From NCBI GenBank assembly GCA_026225275.1, contig JAMFSL010000016.1, positions 113,560 to 177,559 on the forward strand: a DNA stretch of 64,000 nucleotides. The letters are read 5' to 3'. This document shows, in pieces, positions 56,830 to 64,000 of the stretch. The notes beneath the pieces were generated by a model. That model saw nothing but the letters and a program-made list of their open reading frames with translations. It ran no database searches and was not told the DNA's origin. The stretch's first letter is position 1. Each line of letters opens with the position of its first letter. The DNA is from Puia dinghuensis. Lineage in GTDB: Bacteria; Bacteroidota; Bacteroidia; Chitinophagales; Chitinophagaceae. Both the position numbers and the translations under genes were made by a program.

Positions 56830-57237
56830 TTATTTTGCTTTTTTCTCCATATCAGCCAGCAACGCCTTCATCTTCTGAAGATCGTCCCGGGAGGTCCGCT
56901 CATTTCCCAGTAGGGCGATCATCATGCTCTCCACCGACCCCTGATACATGGTGTCGATAAATTTGCTGAGCAAATGACCCTTGGTTCCCCTCTCCTCCAG
57001 AACAGCCCGGTAGACATGCTTCATATTCGTCTCATCCCGTTCCAGCATCCCCTTATCGGTCATTACTTGCATCAACTTCAGGGTGGTCGTATATTGCGTC
57101 GTCTCTTTACCCTCATTCACGCCGTCATGTACCACCCTCACGGTCGAAGGCCCATGTTGCCACAAATACTCCAGTACCGCCAATTCGGACTTCGTCGGCT
57201 CGACAGCATCCTCACTATCCTTTTTGAATTTCTTCAT
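56830..57237 (-). CDS. BlaI/MecI/CopY family transcriptional repressor
   Basis: The protein is 135 residues from ATG 57237; a longer in-frame stretch reads through the promoter region and is rejected. The winged-helix domain is seen in EPTKSELAVLEYLWQHGPST and TQYTTTLKLMQVMTDKGML, with VYRAVLEERGTK in the wing and hinge. The C-terminal helices give a dimerisation domain. It would bind a TACA/TGTA-like or similar dyad and be inactivated by the M56 protease encoded 2 bases downstream. The dyads in the 73-base divergent gap are candidate sites. Confidence 0.92.
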   Translation of the reverse strand: MKKFKKDSEDAVEPTKSELAVLEYLWQHGPSTVRVVHDGVNEGKETTQYTTTLKLMQVMTDKGMLERDETNMKHVYRAVLEERGTKGHLLSKFIDTMYQGSVESMMIALLGNERTSRDDLQKMKALLADMEKKAK

Positions 57238-57246
57238 AAAATGAAG

Positions 57247-57272
57247 GTACGTAAAAAAACGTACGTTTACGA
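57247..57272. promoter_or_regulatory. Candidate BlaI operator between divergent genes
   Basis: CGTAAA (57250-57255) and TTTACG (57266-57271) form a dyad with a 10-base gap. ACGTACGT (57259-57266) and TACGTA (57248-57253) are nested palindromes. The region lies between the BlaI ATG and the divergent ATG at 57311, so one dimer could control both directions. Confidence 0.5.
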
Positions 57273-57299
57273 TATTAGCTGGGAAATTTTTTTTGCCCT

Positions 57300-57307
57300 T
57301 ATTTTTG
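57300..57307 (+). promoter_or_regulatory. Candidate -7 box with almost no leader
   Basis: TATTTTTG fits TAnnTTTG and lies three bases before the ATG at 57311. No clear -33 element is present. The BlaI-type dyad lies ~30 to 50 bases upstream. Confidence 0.3.
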
Positions 57308-57310
57308 CCG

Positions 57311-58285
57311 ATGCACTTCACCCCCGTGCCTCCCTCATACCGTTTCTTCCTAACCCTTATTCTTTGCGGACTGCTCTCAGTCAGGCACGGATATGCTGGC
57401 GGCCTTCCCGCCAGCCAGGCCAACCCCGGAAATACCGTCCCCGGCTCTTCCACCCGGGAACAAGCCCTCGACTATCTCCTCAAAACCAAAATACCCGACT
57501 CCAGCATCTACTGGCCTGATATCCACCGCGACCTCTTCATCGCGAACCTCAAAGCAAATATCATAGCGCCTCTGGCGCTCTACCAGGGCACCAACACGAA
57601 CTTCTGCGGCTACGCGGCCCTGTCCTACCTTCCATTGCATGAAGACCCGCTGGGCTATACCCGCTTTATGCTGACCCTCTATTCGGAAGGCAAAGCCGCC
57701 TGGGGCGCCGCCCATTTCAACCCCTCCCCTGCCGTCCGGCTGGCTGCGGGCACCCTAAGGTTCAAAGGCATCCTCGATATCCGCCCAGCCGATCAACTCT
57801 GGTTCCTGGTGCTGGCAGATCATTTCAGAAGCTATCTCAATTTTTTCACCCGTCATTTCCACCCCGGAGCTGAAAATACCTTCTGGGCCGCTGTCAATTA
57901 TGGAAAGTTCAACCGTATGATCCGGGAATTGTTCGGCTACCGCGTTCAAGCCAAAGGCTCAGATCTCATCCGTCCCGATATCCCCGACCTCTATGATTAC
58001 CTCACCCAATCCCTTCACACCGGTCTCACTTATCTATATGTGAACAACACCTACCTCCATAAAAAGAACCATAATAAATTTAAAGGCCACTTTCCGACTC
58101 ACTTTATCGTCCTCGACGCCATCCGCAGGATCCCGGACCAGCAGGATATGGTGGATATCGTCTACTGGGACTATGGTGGCCGCACCCTGCGCCAGGTCAG
58201 CATGAAATTCCTTAAGAAAATTACCTTCGGTGTCACAGTCTGTATAAAACAATCGTCCCCCACCGGTCCGACGCCTCATTCTTAA
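57311..58285 (+). CDS. Secreted papain-like/C39-like cysteine protease candidate of unknown function
   Basis: The protein is 324 residues from ATG 57311. It has a hydrophobic signal (FFLTLILCGLLSV, ending in YAGG). NTNFCGYAALSYL (Cys99) looks like the CGxAA of C39/papain-like peptidases, THFIVLD (His264) like the catalytic His strand, and YWDYGG (Asp287) like the third residue. The spacing is compatible with that fold, but the middle is long and unfamiliar. No family can be named with confidence. It is divergent from blaI, sharing a 73-base gap, and is followed by a small lipoprotein 3 bases later. Confidence 0.55.
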   Translation: MHFTPVPPSYRFFLTLILCGLLSVRHGYAGGLPASQANPGNTVPGSSTREQALDYLLKTKIPDSSIYWPDIHRDLFIANLKANIIAPLALYQGTNTNFCGYAALSYLPLHEDPLGYTRFMLTLYSEGKAAWGAAHFNPSPAVRLAAGTLRFKGILDIRPADQLWFLVLADHFRSYLNFFTRHFHPGAENTFWAAVNYGKFNRMIRELFGYRVQAKGSDLIRPDIPDLYDYLTQSLHTGLTYLYVNNTYLHKKNHNKFKGHFPTHFIVLDAIRRIPDQQDMVDIVYWDYGGRTLRQVSMKFLKKITFGVTVCIKQSSPTGPTPHS

Positions 58286-58288
58286 TCC

Positions 58289-58891
58289 ATGAACTATCCT
58301 AACACATACCGCCTGTTACTCATCGCCATCCTGGCGTCCGCAGCCTCCTGCACCAGCCTCAACATCACGAACTATTATCACAAACACCATTCTACCCTGG
58401 ACGGCATGGAACAGGTCTACCTCAACGCCTATAATACCAAACCCTTCTCGATCGAATTTACTGACCGGCCTTTCGATCATGTGTCACTTGAACTGTCGAC
58501 TGATTCCCTCACCTACATCTATGAATTCGCCGTCGGCGAACCCCGCCTGCAGGATACACTCCTCAAATATGGCTACAATCCCGCCCCCATCAATAACCTG
58601 ATAAAAAATATGCGCTCGATGGAATGCACCTGGATCAATCATCTTGACTATTATGCGGACGAGACCCGCCATTCGCTGATCTATATCTCCCTCTGGCCAA
58701 AAACCTTCGACCTGCCATTCGTCAACAAAAAGTATTATATCCTCACCTATTTCTCCCAGCCGCAATACTTCGACGCTGATGGCGATCTGATGACCGGCAG
58801 ACGCCTCCGCCGGATTCGCAAGATCAATGGAGAAACGTTCAGGAAAATAAATGATAAGGTATGCTACACGATCTCCGCACAGTTCAGGTGA
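58289..58891 (+). CDS. Hypothetical lipoprotein, operon partner of the cysteine-protease candidate
   Basis: This 200-residue protein has a clean lipoprotein signal (LLLIAILASAASC, Cys21). The rest is mixed alpha/beta with conserved-looking aromatic patches such as YFSQPQYFDADGD. I do not recognise the family. The 3-base spacing to the previous gene indicates joint translation. Effector plus protective lipoprotein, or enzyme plus anchor, are both possible. Its end overlaps the 3' end of the opposite Tat gene by 8 bases. Confidence 0.75.
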   Translation: MNYPNTYRLLLIAILASAASCTSLNITNYYHKHHSTLDGMEQVYLNAYNTKPFSIEFTDRPFDHVSLELSTDSLTYIYEFAVGEPRLQDTLLKYGYNPAPINNLIKNMRSMECTWINHLDYYADETRHSLIYISLWPKTFDLPFVNKKYYILTYFSQPQYFDADGDLMTGRRLRRIRKINGETFRKINDKVCYTISAQFR

Positions 58892-60428
58892 TCGCACGCC
58901 CCGCCCACTCCCTTACCCCCCGCCCAACTGCCTCCAAATGCGGCACCCGCATCTCCTCATACTCTCTGGAAACCATGATACCTCCGGCCCCGCCTTCAAA
59001 AGCTCTGAGGGTAGCCTGGTAAATCCTTTCCGGATCATCCGGCGGACTGCCAGGAACATCAAAACCAATACCCGCAAAAATGCGCGTCTTCCCCGCCGCA
59101 GATGCTACGCTCCGTTTAGTCTCCCGGAAAACAAAATCGGCTGAAAATCCCTTCGTGCTCAGCTCGTCCAACGTCGGCTCTTTACTCTTGTCATACCCAA
59201 AAATATCATAGTAAAGATTCAACGACTCTTCAAGGGATAGCTCACTGAGAATAGTACTCTTGAACCTTTCCAGGTACCAGCTCCGGATCCGGGGCCCCAA
59301 CACTTCATGATAAAGGATCAGCTTGATATAGTCGGAATAAGGAGCCATCTCTTCATAACTCATCTCGGCACGGTATACGATGTCCCAGCTGGCAGGTTGC
59401 TGGTCGACATGCCAACCCACCAGGGCCGAAGGCTTGATAGCCTTGATGGTATCGTACATTCCCCTATGCACATCCTCCCGGGACAGCCGGTACTGGTATT
59501 GCCACGACAGGATTTCAGGATAGCGCATCAGGTGCCGGACAAACACCGTGTACACGCCTTCGGCAGGCTTCGGCGCATCCGATCTCAGCTGTTGTACATA
59601 CTCATATAATTTCCGGTAACCTTCCTTCGCCCGCTCCGGATCGATACCCGCAGCCTTGCCGCGCTCGGCACAATAGGTGCAGAAACAGGTGGGTGCATCC
59701 TTGTTCCATGGTAGAATAACATTCATTAACGGCCCCATCCGCTCCGCACCCCATTGCAGCCCGTCAAGATCATAATGATGAAACATATCCGATACGACCG
59801 CATTCCAGAAATTCCTGTAATCCGGATGACTCCAGCAGGCCTTGACACCACGCTTCCCATACACATCCACGGTCTGCACCAGGTCAAAATTTTCGATCGC
59901 CCGGCCTGAACCCTCCAGGATGCGCGCGCAAACGGTCATGTTACGCTGCCGCGCCGGTGCGACTATTTCCTGGAAGAGCTCCCGACTCGAAAATTCCAGC
60001 CCCGGATCGGTCGGCTTGACCCGCAACCGCGTCCCCTTGAAGTACTCCTCATGATGCCTGACCCAGACCATCGGAACAAGATTACGAAAATCTCGCGGCG
60101 CCTTCCCATGATCGGCCGCCAGTTCATTCACCGACTGGCCAAGACTGCTGGTATGAAAAGCATGACTATACGGATAGACCGCATTGACGGCTGCCGTTCG
60201 CTGGATAAGATCGAGACAGGACTCGATTCCCTCGTATAACATTGTATGAGGGCTCATCTGGATGCCGACATAAGGATCCGCCCCGGCCGCTTGAACACGC
60301 CCCGTCGCCTCCGGCAGAAATTCCGCGCTTGACGCGTCTGCCGGCATCGTAGCCCCCGCAGGTATCCCAGCCCCCGCCAGAAGCACCGCCAAACTCCCTA
60401 AAAATTCACGCCTGGTAGTATCATTCAT
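58884..60428 (-). CDS. Tat-signal protein, putative TIM-barrel glycoside-hydrolase-like
   Basis: The protein is 514 residues from ATG 60428. It opens with a Tat signal (TTRREFLGSLAVLLAGAG). The body starts IQMSPHTMLYEGIESCLD and is consistent with a barrel of the hypothetical-glycosidase type: an RNFWNAVVSDMFHHYDLDG segment, then GPLMNV, PTCFCTYC (a CxxC pair), ERAKEGYRKLYEY and WHVDQQP. The end has GGIMVSREYEEMRVPH. The enzyme class cannot be named. A paralog with the same motif order is encoded divergently 111 bases away. Confidence 0.68.
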   Translation of the reverse strand: MNDTTRREFLGSLAVLLAGAGIPAGATMPADASSAEFLPEATGRVQAAGADPYVGIQMSPHTMLYEGIESCLDLIQRTAAVNAVYPYSHAFHTSSLGQSVNELAADHGKAPRDFRNLVPMVWVRHHEEYFKGTRLRVKPTDPGLEFSSRELFQEIVAPARQRNMTVCARILEGSGRAIENFDLVQTVDVYGKRGVKACWSHPDYRNFWNAVVSDMFHHYDLDGLQWGAERMGPLMNVILPWNKDAPTCFCTYCAERGKAAGIDPERAKEGYRKLYEYVQQLRSDAPKPAEGVYTVFVRHLMRYPEILSWQYQYRLSREDVHRGMYDTIKAIKPSALVGWHVDQQPASWDIVYRAEMSYEEMAPYSDYIKLILYHEVLGPRIRSWYLERFKSTILSELSLEESLNLYYDIFGYDKSKEPTLDELSTKGFSADFVFRETKRSVASAAGKTRIFAGIGFDVPGSPPDDPERIYQATLRAFEGGAGGIMVSREYEEMRVPHLEAVGRGVREWAGRAIT

Positions 60429-60539
60429 AGGAATAAAAGATACCGATAAAATCAACACTCACGGCATGCAGTTAATATCCGCTAAAGAGTGGTCAATAAC
60501 CGTCAATCGAAGTCCTTTGCCAAAGAATAGCTTCAACAA

Positions 60540-62111
60540 ATGAAAAGAGGCGACTTCATCAAAAACAGCACGACCCTCGCCGCCGGATCTCTGCTGATTC
60601 CTTTCGGTAATCCCCTCGCCGTCCCGCACCCATCCGCCGCCTGCCCCGCCGACCCCACACCCCCCTCGCCAGCCCCCACCGGCAAAATCATCGGCATCCA
60701 GGTCGGGCCGGAATCCTTTGTCGATGAAGGCGTAGACAACCTGCTCGACTGGCTCAGCCAACACGCCGCCGTCAATACGATCTCTCTCACGACCTTCACC
60801 TATGGCCAGGGCTTCGCCGGCAGGCTCCCGGCTGGCCCCAATCACCCCGGACACGGTACAGCAGCCTCGAAAGACACCCCCTTTCACGGCGGCAATTTCG
60901 CCAAGCCGAACGAAAAATTCTACCATAACACTATCCTCAATAATACCCGGGCAACTGATTTCGGCCAACGCGATATCCTCGCCGAAGTGCTGCCCGCCGC
61001 CAAACAACGTGGCATAAAACTCTTCTGCGGCATCGAAGATCGCTGGGACAAAGCCTTCGACGTACCCGGCCTGAAAGAATGCGCAGAAATCGATCTCATG
61101 GGCCGATCCACCTTCGACCCCTCTCGCAGTATCACCACCTGCGTCTTCAACCCGGATGTAAGAAATTTCTGGACGAGCCTGGTCACGGACCTCTCCTCCT
61201 CCTATCCTATCGACGGCTTTCTTTTCGAAAACGAACGCAGCGGCCCGCTGATGAACGTACTGGGTGCCACCCCTTTCCGGAAAGGCGTCGGCGACACATC
61301 GCATGTCGCCTGCTTTTGCGATCATCATCGCCAGGCAGCTGTCGAACATAACATTGATTTCGAGCGCGCCAAAGAAGGCTATAAAAAGTTAGTGCAGTTT
61401 GTTCAGGCGGCTATTGCCGATGAACGCCCCCCGGATGGCTATTATGTCTCCTTTCAGGAGATCCTGATGGAATATCCGGAGATCATTGCGTATGACCGCC
61501 TCTGTGATATCGGCAAACTAAGCATCGTCGACGAGATCAGATCGACCATGAAAGCCATCCGGCAGGATTTGCAGCTCATCTTCCACATTGAGCAAACGAT
61601 CTCTTTCAACCCTGTCACCCGCGCCGCACTCGGCTATGCACACCTGGCGGATAAGGCTGATTTCCTCAAACCTGCCACCTACAATAACTGCGCCGGCGAA
61701 CGCTACGCCGACTTTGTCCGTAATATAGGCGCCACCATATTCCGTGACATCCCGGTCGATGAATTATACCCATTCCTTAACCATATCCTGCATTATGAGG
61801 GGCTGGCGCCGCTGAACCAGCTACCCACCACTGGCCTGCCTGCCTCCTACATAACCCGTGAGACGGAACGTGCCCTGGCAGGCGTCAAAAGCAAATGTGG
61901 TATCCTGATGGGCATAGACGTCAGCATCCCCGTAAGATCGGATAGCCATAAAGCATCGCCCGACGACACTTACGCCGCTACCCTGGCAGCACTTCAGGCA
62001 GGTGCCCAGGGAGTCATCCTGTCAAGAAAATATTCGGAAATGCAGCAGGACCTGTTGGTCGCCGCCGGCAAGGCGATTCGCTTCAACTCTTCAAATCCAA
62101 TACCACATTGA
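60540..62111 (+). CDS. Paralog of the neighbouring TIM-barrel protein, exported
   Basis: The 523-residue protein starts MKRGDFIKNSTTLAAGSLLI, which looks like a Tat-type leader but with one Arg replaced by Lys (KR) and a weak core. The body follows the same plan as the divergent gene: IGIQVGPESFVDEGVDNLLD, RNFWTSLVTDLSSSYPIDG, GPLMNVLG, CFCDHH, ERAKEGYKKLVQFV and GVILSRKYSEMQQD. Overall identity looks moderate. The function is unknown; a glycosidase or epimerase-like role is only a guess. Its 3' end overlaps the opposite membrane-protein gene by 29 bases. Confidence 0.7.
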   Translation: MKRGDFIKNSTTLAAGSLLIPFGNPLAVPHPSAACPADPTPPSPAPTGKIIGIQVGPESFVDEGVDNLLDWLSQHAAVNTISLTTFTYGQGFAGRLPAGPNHPGHGTAASKDTPFHGGNFAKPNEKFYHNTILNNTRATDFGQRDILAEVLPAAKQRGIKLFCGIEDRWDKAFDVPGLKECAEIDLMGRSTFDPSRSITTCVFNPDVRNFWTSLVTDLSSSYPIDGFLFENERSGPLMNVLGATPFRKGVGDTSHVACFCDHHRQAAVEHNIDFERAKEGYKKLVQFVQAAIADERPPDGYYVSFQEILMEYPEIIAYDRLCDIGKLSIVDEIRSTMKAIRQDLQLIFHIEQTISFNPVTRAALGYAHLADKADFLKPATYNNCAGERYADFVRNIGATIFRDIPVDELYPFLNHILHYEGLAPLNQLPTTGLPASYITRETERALAGVKSKCGILMGIDVSIPVRSDSHKASPDDTYAATLAALQAGAQGVILSRKYSEMQQDLLVAAGKAIRFNSSNPIPH

Positions 62112-62763
62112 TGGTTAAAGCCACGATCACCGTATTGAAAAGAAAAGACAATAATCCATGCACCAACGCCACCCGGCGAATATGACGCGAAGAAATTTCG
62201 ATATCGGAAACCTGGAATGTCATACCTATCACAAACGCAAAATAAGCGAAGTCAATATAGTCCGGCCACAACTCATTCGGGATCTGCAACCCCACGGTAT
62301 GCTCATCGGGGTCCAGCGGATGATCGCCATAATACAACAACGCATACCGGTACGTGAACATGGTATGCAACAGGAACCAGCTCAGGATCACCCCGGCAAT
62401 ATAAATAAACGTCTCCATACCCTTGCCCAGCAGCCAGTTCTTGTTACCCAACAATAGCATGATCCCCAGCAAACTACCGATGGTAGTGATCAGCGTAATG
62501 GCAAAAACGACGATCCGGCCTGCATCCTCCTGCTTGGCCAACACCCGGATCTGCCGCGGCCGCATGCTGAAAAAGATAAGCCCGCTAAAAATGATCATAC
62601 TGATGCTGAAAAAATCCCAGCCAATCATAATCCTCGTCATACTCTCCATCTTCACAGGCCCCAACCCCGCAGAAATGATCGTCGCAACCGCAAGACTAAT
62701 GATCAGTTTGTATATAGAAGGCAGCCGGTGCAACCAGCCGGGACAATTAATATATTCCGCCAT
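62083..62763 (-). CDS. DUF1345-like membrane protein
   Basis: The protein is 226 residues from ATG 62763; ATG 62820 gives a 19-residue extension. It has five to six membrane helices, including LIISLAVATIISAGL, ISMIIFSGLIFFSM, IVVFAITLITTIGSLLGIMLLL and YIAGVILSWFLLHTMF. The DYIDFAYFAFVIGMTFQVSDI segment and the C-terminal LVHGLLSFLFNTVIVALTIN are the DUF1345 hallmarks. The function is unknown. It is convergent with the TIM-barrel gene and divergent from the aminopeptidase. Confidence 0.82.
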   Translation of the reverse strand: MAEYINCPGWLHRLPSIYKLIISLAVATIISAGLGPVKMESMTRIMIGWDFFSISMIIFSGLIFFSMRPRQIRVLAKQEDAGRIVVFAITLITTIGSLLGIMLLLGNKNWLLGKGMETFIYIAGVILSWFLLHTMFTYRYALLYYGDHPLDPDEHTVGLQIPNELWPDYIDFAYFAFVIGMTFQVSDIEISSRHIRRVALVHGLLSFLFNTVIVALTINVVLDLKS

Positions 62764-62854
62764 AGTGCAATTTAATCCCTTACCCGCACTACGCAAAAAA
62801 TTTGCTCTCCCCCTATTCATTTCAACGTATTTTTACCCAAATAAACGCTCCGCT

Positions 62855-64000
62855 ATGTCCCGTATGTTGTTCACTCTGCTGGTCCTCATCATCCTGGTAT
62901 GCCCCGCTGCGCGCTCCCAAGCCTACAACCCGGTCATTGATGTCCAGCACTATGATTTTTCCCTCGCACTCAATGATGACAGCAACAGCATCCGCGGCAC
63001 AGCCATTATCACCCTCACATTCAAACAGCCCGCGACGCAGATCACACTCGATCTGACGGAAAAAAATAGCACCGGCAAAGGAATGACGGTTTTTTCCGTC
63101 AGCGAAGGTCGCCAGCCTGTCCACTTTATCCAGGACAGCACTCGCCTCGTGATCCAGACAAGCGGCGCCCCCGGTATCCCGCATAATTACATCATCCGGT
63201 ACGGAGGTATTCCCGCAGATGGCCTCATCATCTCCAATAATAAATTCGGTAAGCGGGGCTTCTTCGGAGATAACTGGCCCAATCGCGCTCACAACTGGCT
63301 GCCCTGCGTCGACGACCCTTCTGATAAGGCAACCCTCGACTTCCGCATCACCGCACCCGATCACTACAAGGTAGTGGCCAACGGCGCCTTACAGGAAGAA
63401 AAAGATCTTCCGAATCACTTTCGGCTCACGCACTGGAGGGAATCCGTACCACTCGCACCCAAGATCATGGTCATCGGCGTCGCCGACTTCGCTGTCGATC
63501 ACCCCGGAGACGCTATGGGGGTCCCGGTCTGGAACTATGTCTTCGAACAAAATAAAGAAGTAGGATTTAAAAGTTATTCGGTCGCCTTACAGATCCTTCC
63601 CTTTTATATCACCCATATCGGCCCCTATCCTTTCGAAAAAGAAGGCAATGTGCAATCGAAGACCCGCTTCGGCGGACTGGAGAATGCCAGCGCCATCTTC
63701 TATTTCGAGAACTCGGTCTCCGCTCCCGGCGTGGAATCACTGATGGCCCACGAGATCGCCCACCAATGGTTCGGCGATGCCGCCACGGAGACGCAGTGGA
63801 AACATCTCTGGCTCAGCGAAGGTTTTGCCACCTATATGACCCATTGTTACCTGGAAAGTAAATACGGTTCCGACACCCTCCGAAAAGGAATGAAGACAGA
63901 CCGGGCCAAAGTCATCGCCTTTGAGAAACATAAGCTCACGCCCGTGGTCGACAGCTCGATCAAGGATGACTACATGCAGATGCTCAACCCCAATAGCTAC
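62855..64000 (+). CDS. M1 family aminopeptidase, 5' part (cut by window edge)
   Basis: The ATG at 62855 opens 382 codons that run off the window without a stop. A signal peptide (MLFTLLVLIILVCPAARSQA) is followed by the N-terminal beta domain. The M1 exopeptidase motif GGLENASAIF is a variant of GxMEN, and the zinc motif HEIAHQWFGD is followed by LWLSEGFATYM, which supplies the third ligand Glu. The catalytic and C-terminal parts continue outside. It would be an exported aminopeptidase. Confidence 0.93.
   Translation, partial: MSRMLFTLLVLIILVCPAARSQAYNPVIDVQHYDFSLALNDDSNSIRGTAIITLTFKQPATQITLDLTEKNSTGKGMTVFSVSEGRQPVHFIQDSTRLVIQTSGAPGIPHNYIIRYGGIPADGLIISNNKFGKRGFFGDNWPNRAHNWLPCVDDPSDKATLDFRITAPDHYKVVANGALQEEKDLPNHFRLTHWRESVPLAPKIMVIGVADFAVDHPGDAMGVPVWNYVFEQNKEVGFKSYSVALQILPFYITHIGPYPFEKEGNVQSKTRFGGLENASAIFYFENSVSAPGVESLMAHEIAHQWFGDAATETQWKHLWLSEGFATYMTHCYLESKYGSDTLRKGMKTDRAKVIAFEKHKLTPVVDSSIKDDYMQMLNPNSY

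Overview
The window looks like the chromosome of a Bacteroidota bacterium, most likely in or near the Chitinophagaceae. The reasons are the many secreted or lipid-anchored peptidases and glycosidases, M56/BlaI and MacB-like permease genes, AlgI-type acyltransferase genes, candidate promoters of the TAnnTTTG type, and few Shine-Dalgarno sites. Base composition is moderately GC-rich, with AT-richer patches around 12.7 kb, 29.3-30.5 kb and 32.1-34.5 kb. No tRNA, rRNA, CRISPR array, IS element or phage gene was seen. Both window edges cut a gene: thiD on the left and an M1 aminopeptidase on the right.

Layout. 0-3.4 kb: thiamine operon thiS-thiC-thiE-thiD on the minus strand behind a TPP riboswitch and a good Bacteroidota promoter. 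3.4-7.3 kb: GH51 arabinofuranosidase and proB-proA. 7.4-14.7 kb: a DoxX-like membrane protein, then a minus-strand operon of a Tat-exported flavin amine oxidase, a Tat-exported PLP aminotransferase and a secreted Hint-domain protein, then a beta-helix protein. 15.0-27.6 kb: an exopolysaccharide locus with initiating sugar-phosphate transferase, export lipoprotein, Wzc-like protein with a degenerate P-loop, flippase, polymerase and five glycosyltransferases, the last on the opposite strand. 27.6-30.4 kb: sedolisin peptidase and a DUF1016/YhcG nuclease. 30.5-34.5 kb: M28 peptidase and an AlgI-like MBOAT with an SGNH-like partner. 34.5-38.4 kb: penicillin-acylase-like and S10 carboxypeptidase-like operon. 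38.6-43.3 kb: heme oxygenase with a response regulator, SGNH hydrolase with an esterase, a secreted SAM-hydrolase-family protein, a methyltransferase and a VOC protein. 43.4-52.9 kb: tricorn-like protease, FkbM-like methyltransferase, AI-2E transporter, MacB-like permease with fossil C-terminal tails behind it, and a second M28 peptidase. 53.0-58.9 kb: a BlaI-M56 regulatory group with two matched heptad-repeat proteins and a DUF4097 protein, divergent from a papain-like candidate and a lipoprotein. 58.9-64 kb: two divergent Tat-signal paralogs, a DUF1345 membrane protein and the M1 aminopeptidase.

The common theme is envelope work: building and decorating a surface polysaccharide, and degrading or modifying peptides, glycans and amines outside the cytoplasm. 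The least explained groups are (a) the Tat amine oxidase, Tat aminotransferase and Hint operon, (b) the BlaI-M56-heptad-repeat sensor group with its divergent cysteine-protease-like gene and lipoprotein, (c) the divergent Tat paralog pair, and (d) the repeated permease tails near 48.9 kb. All family names come from motifs read by eye. No database search was run.
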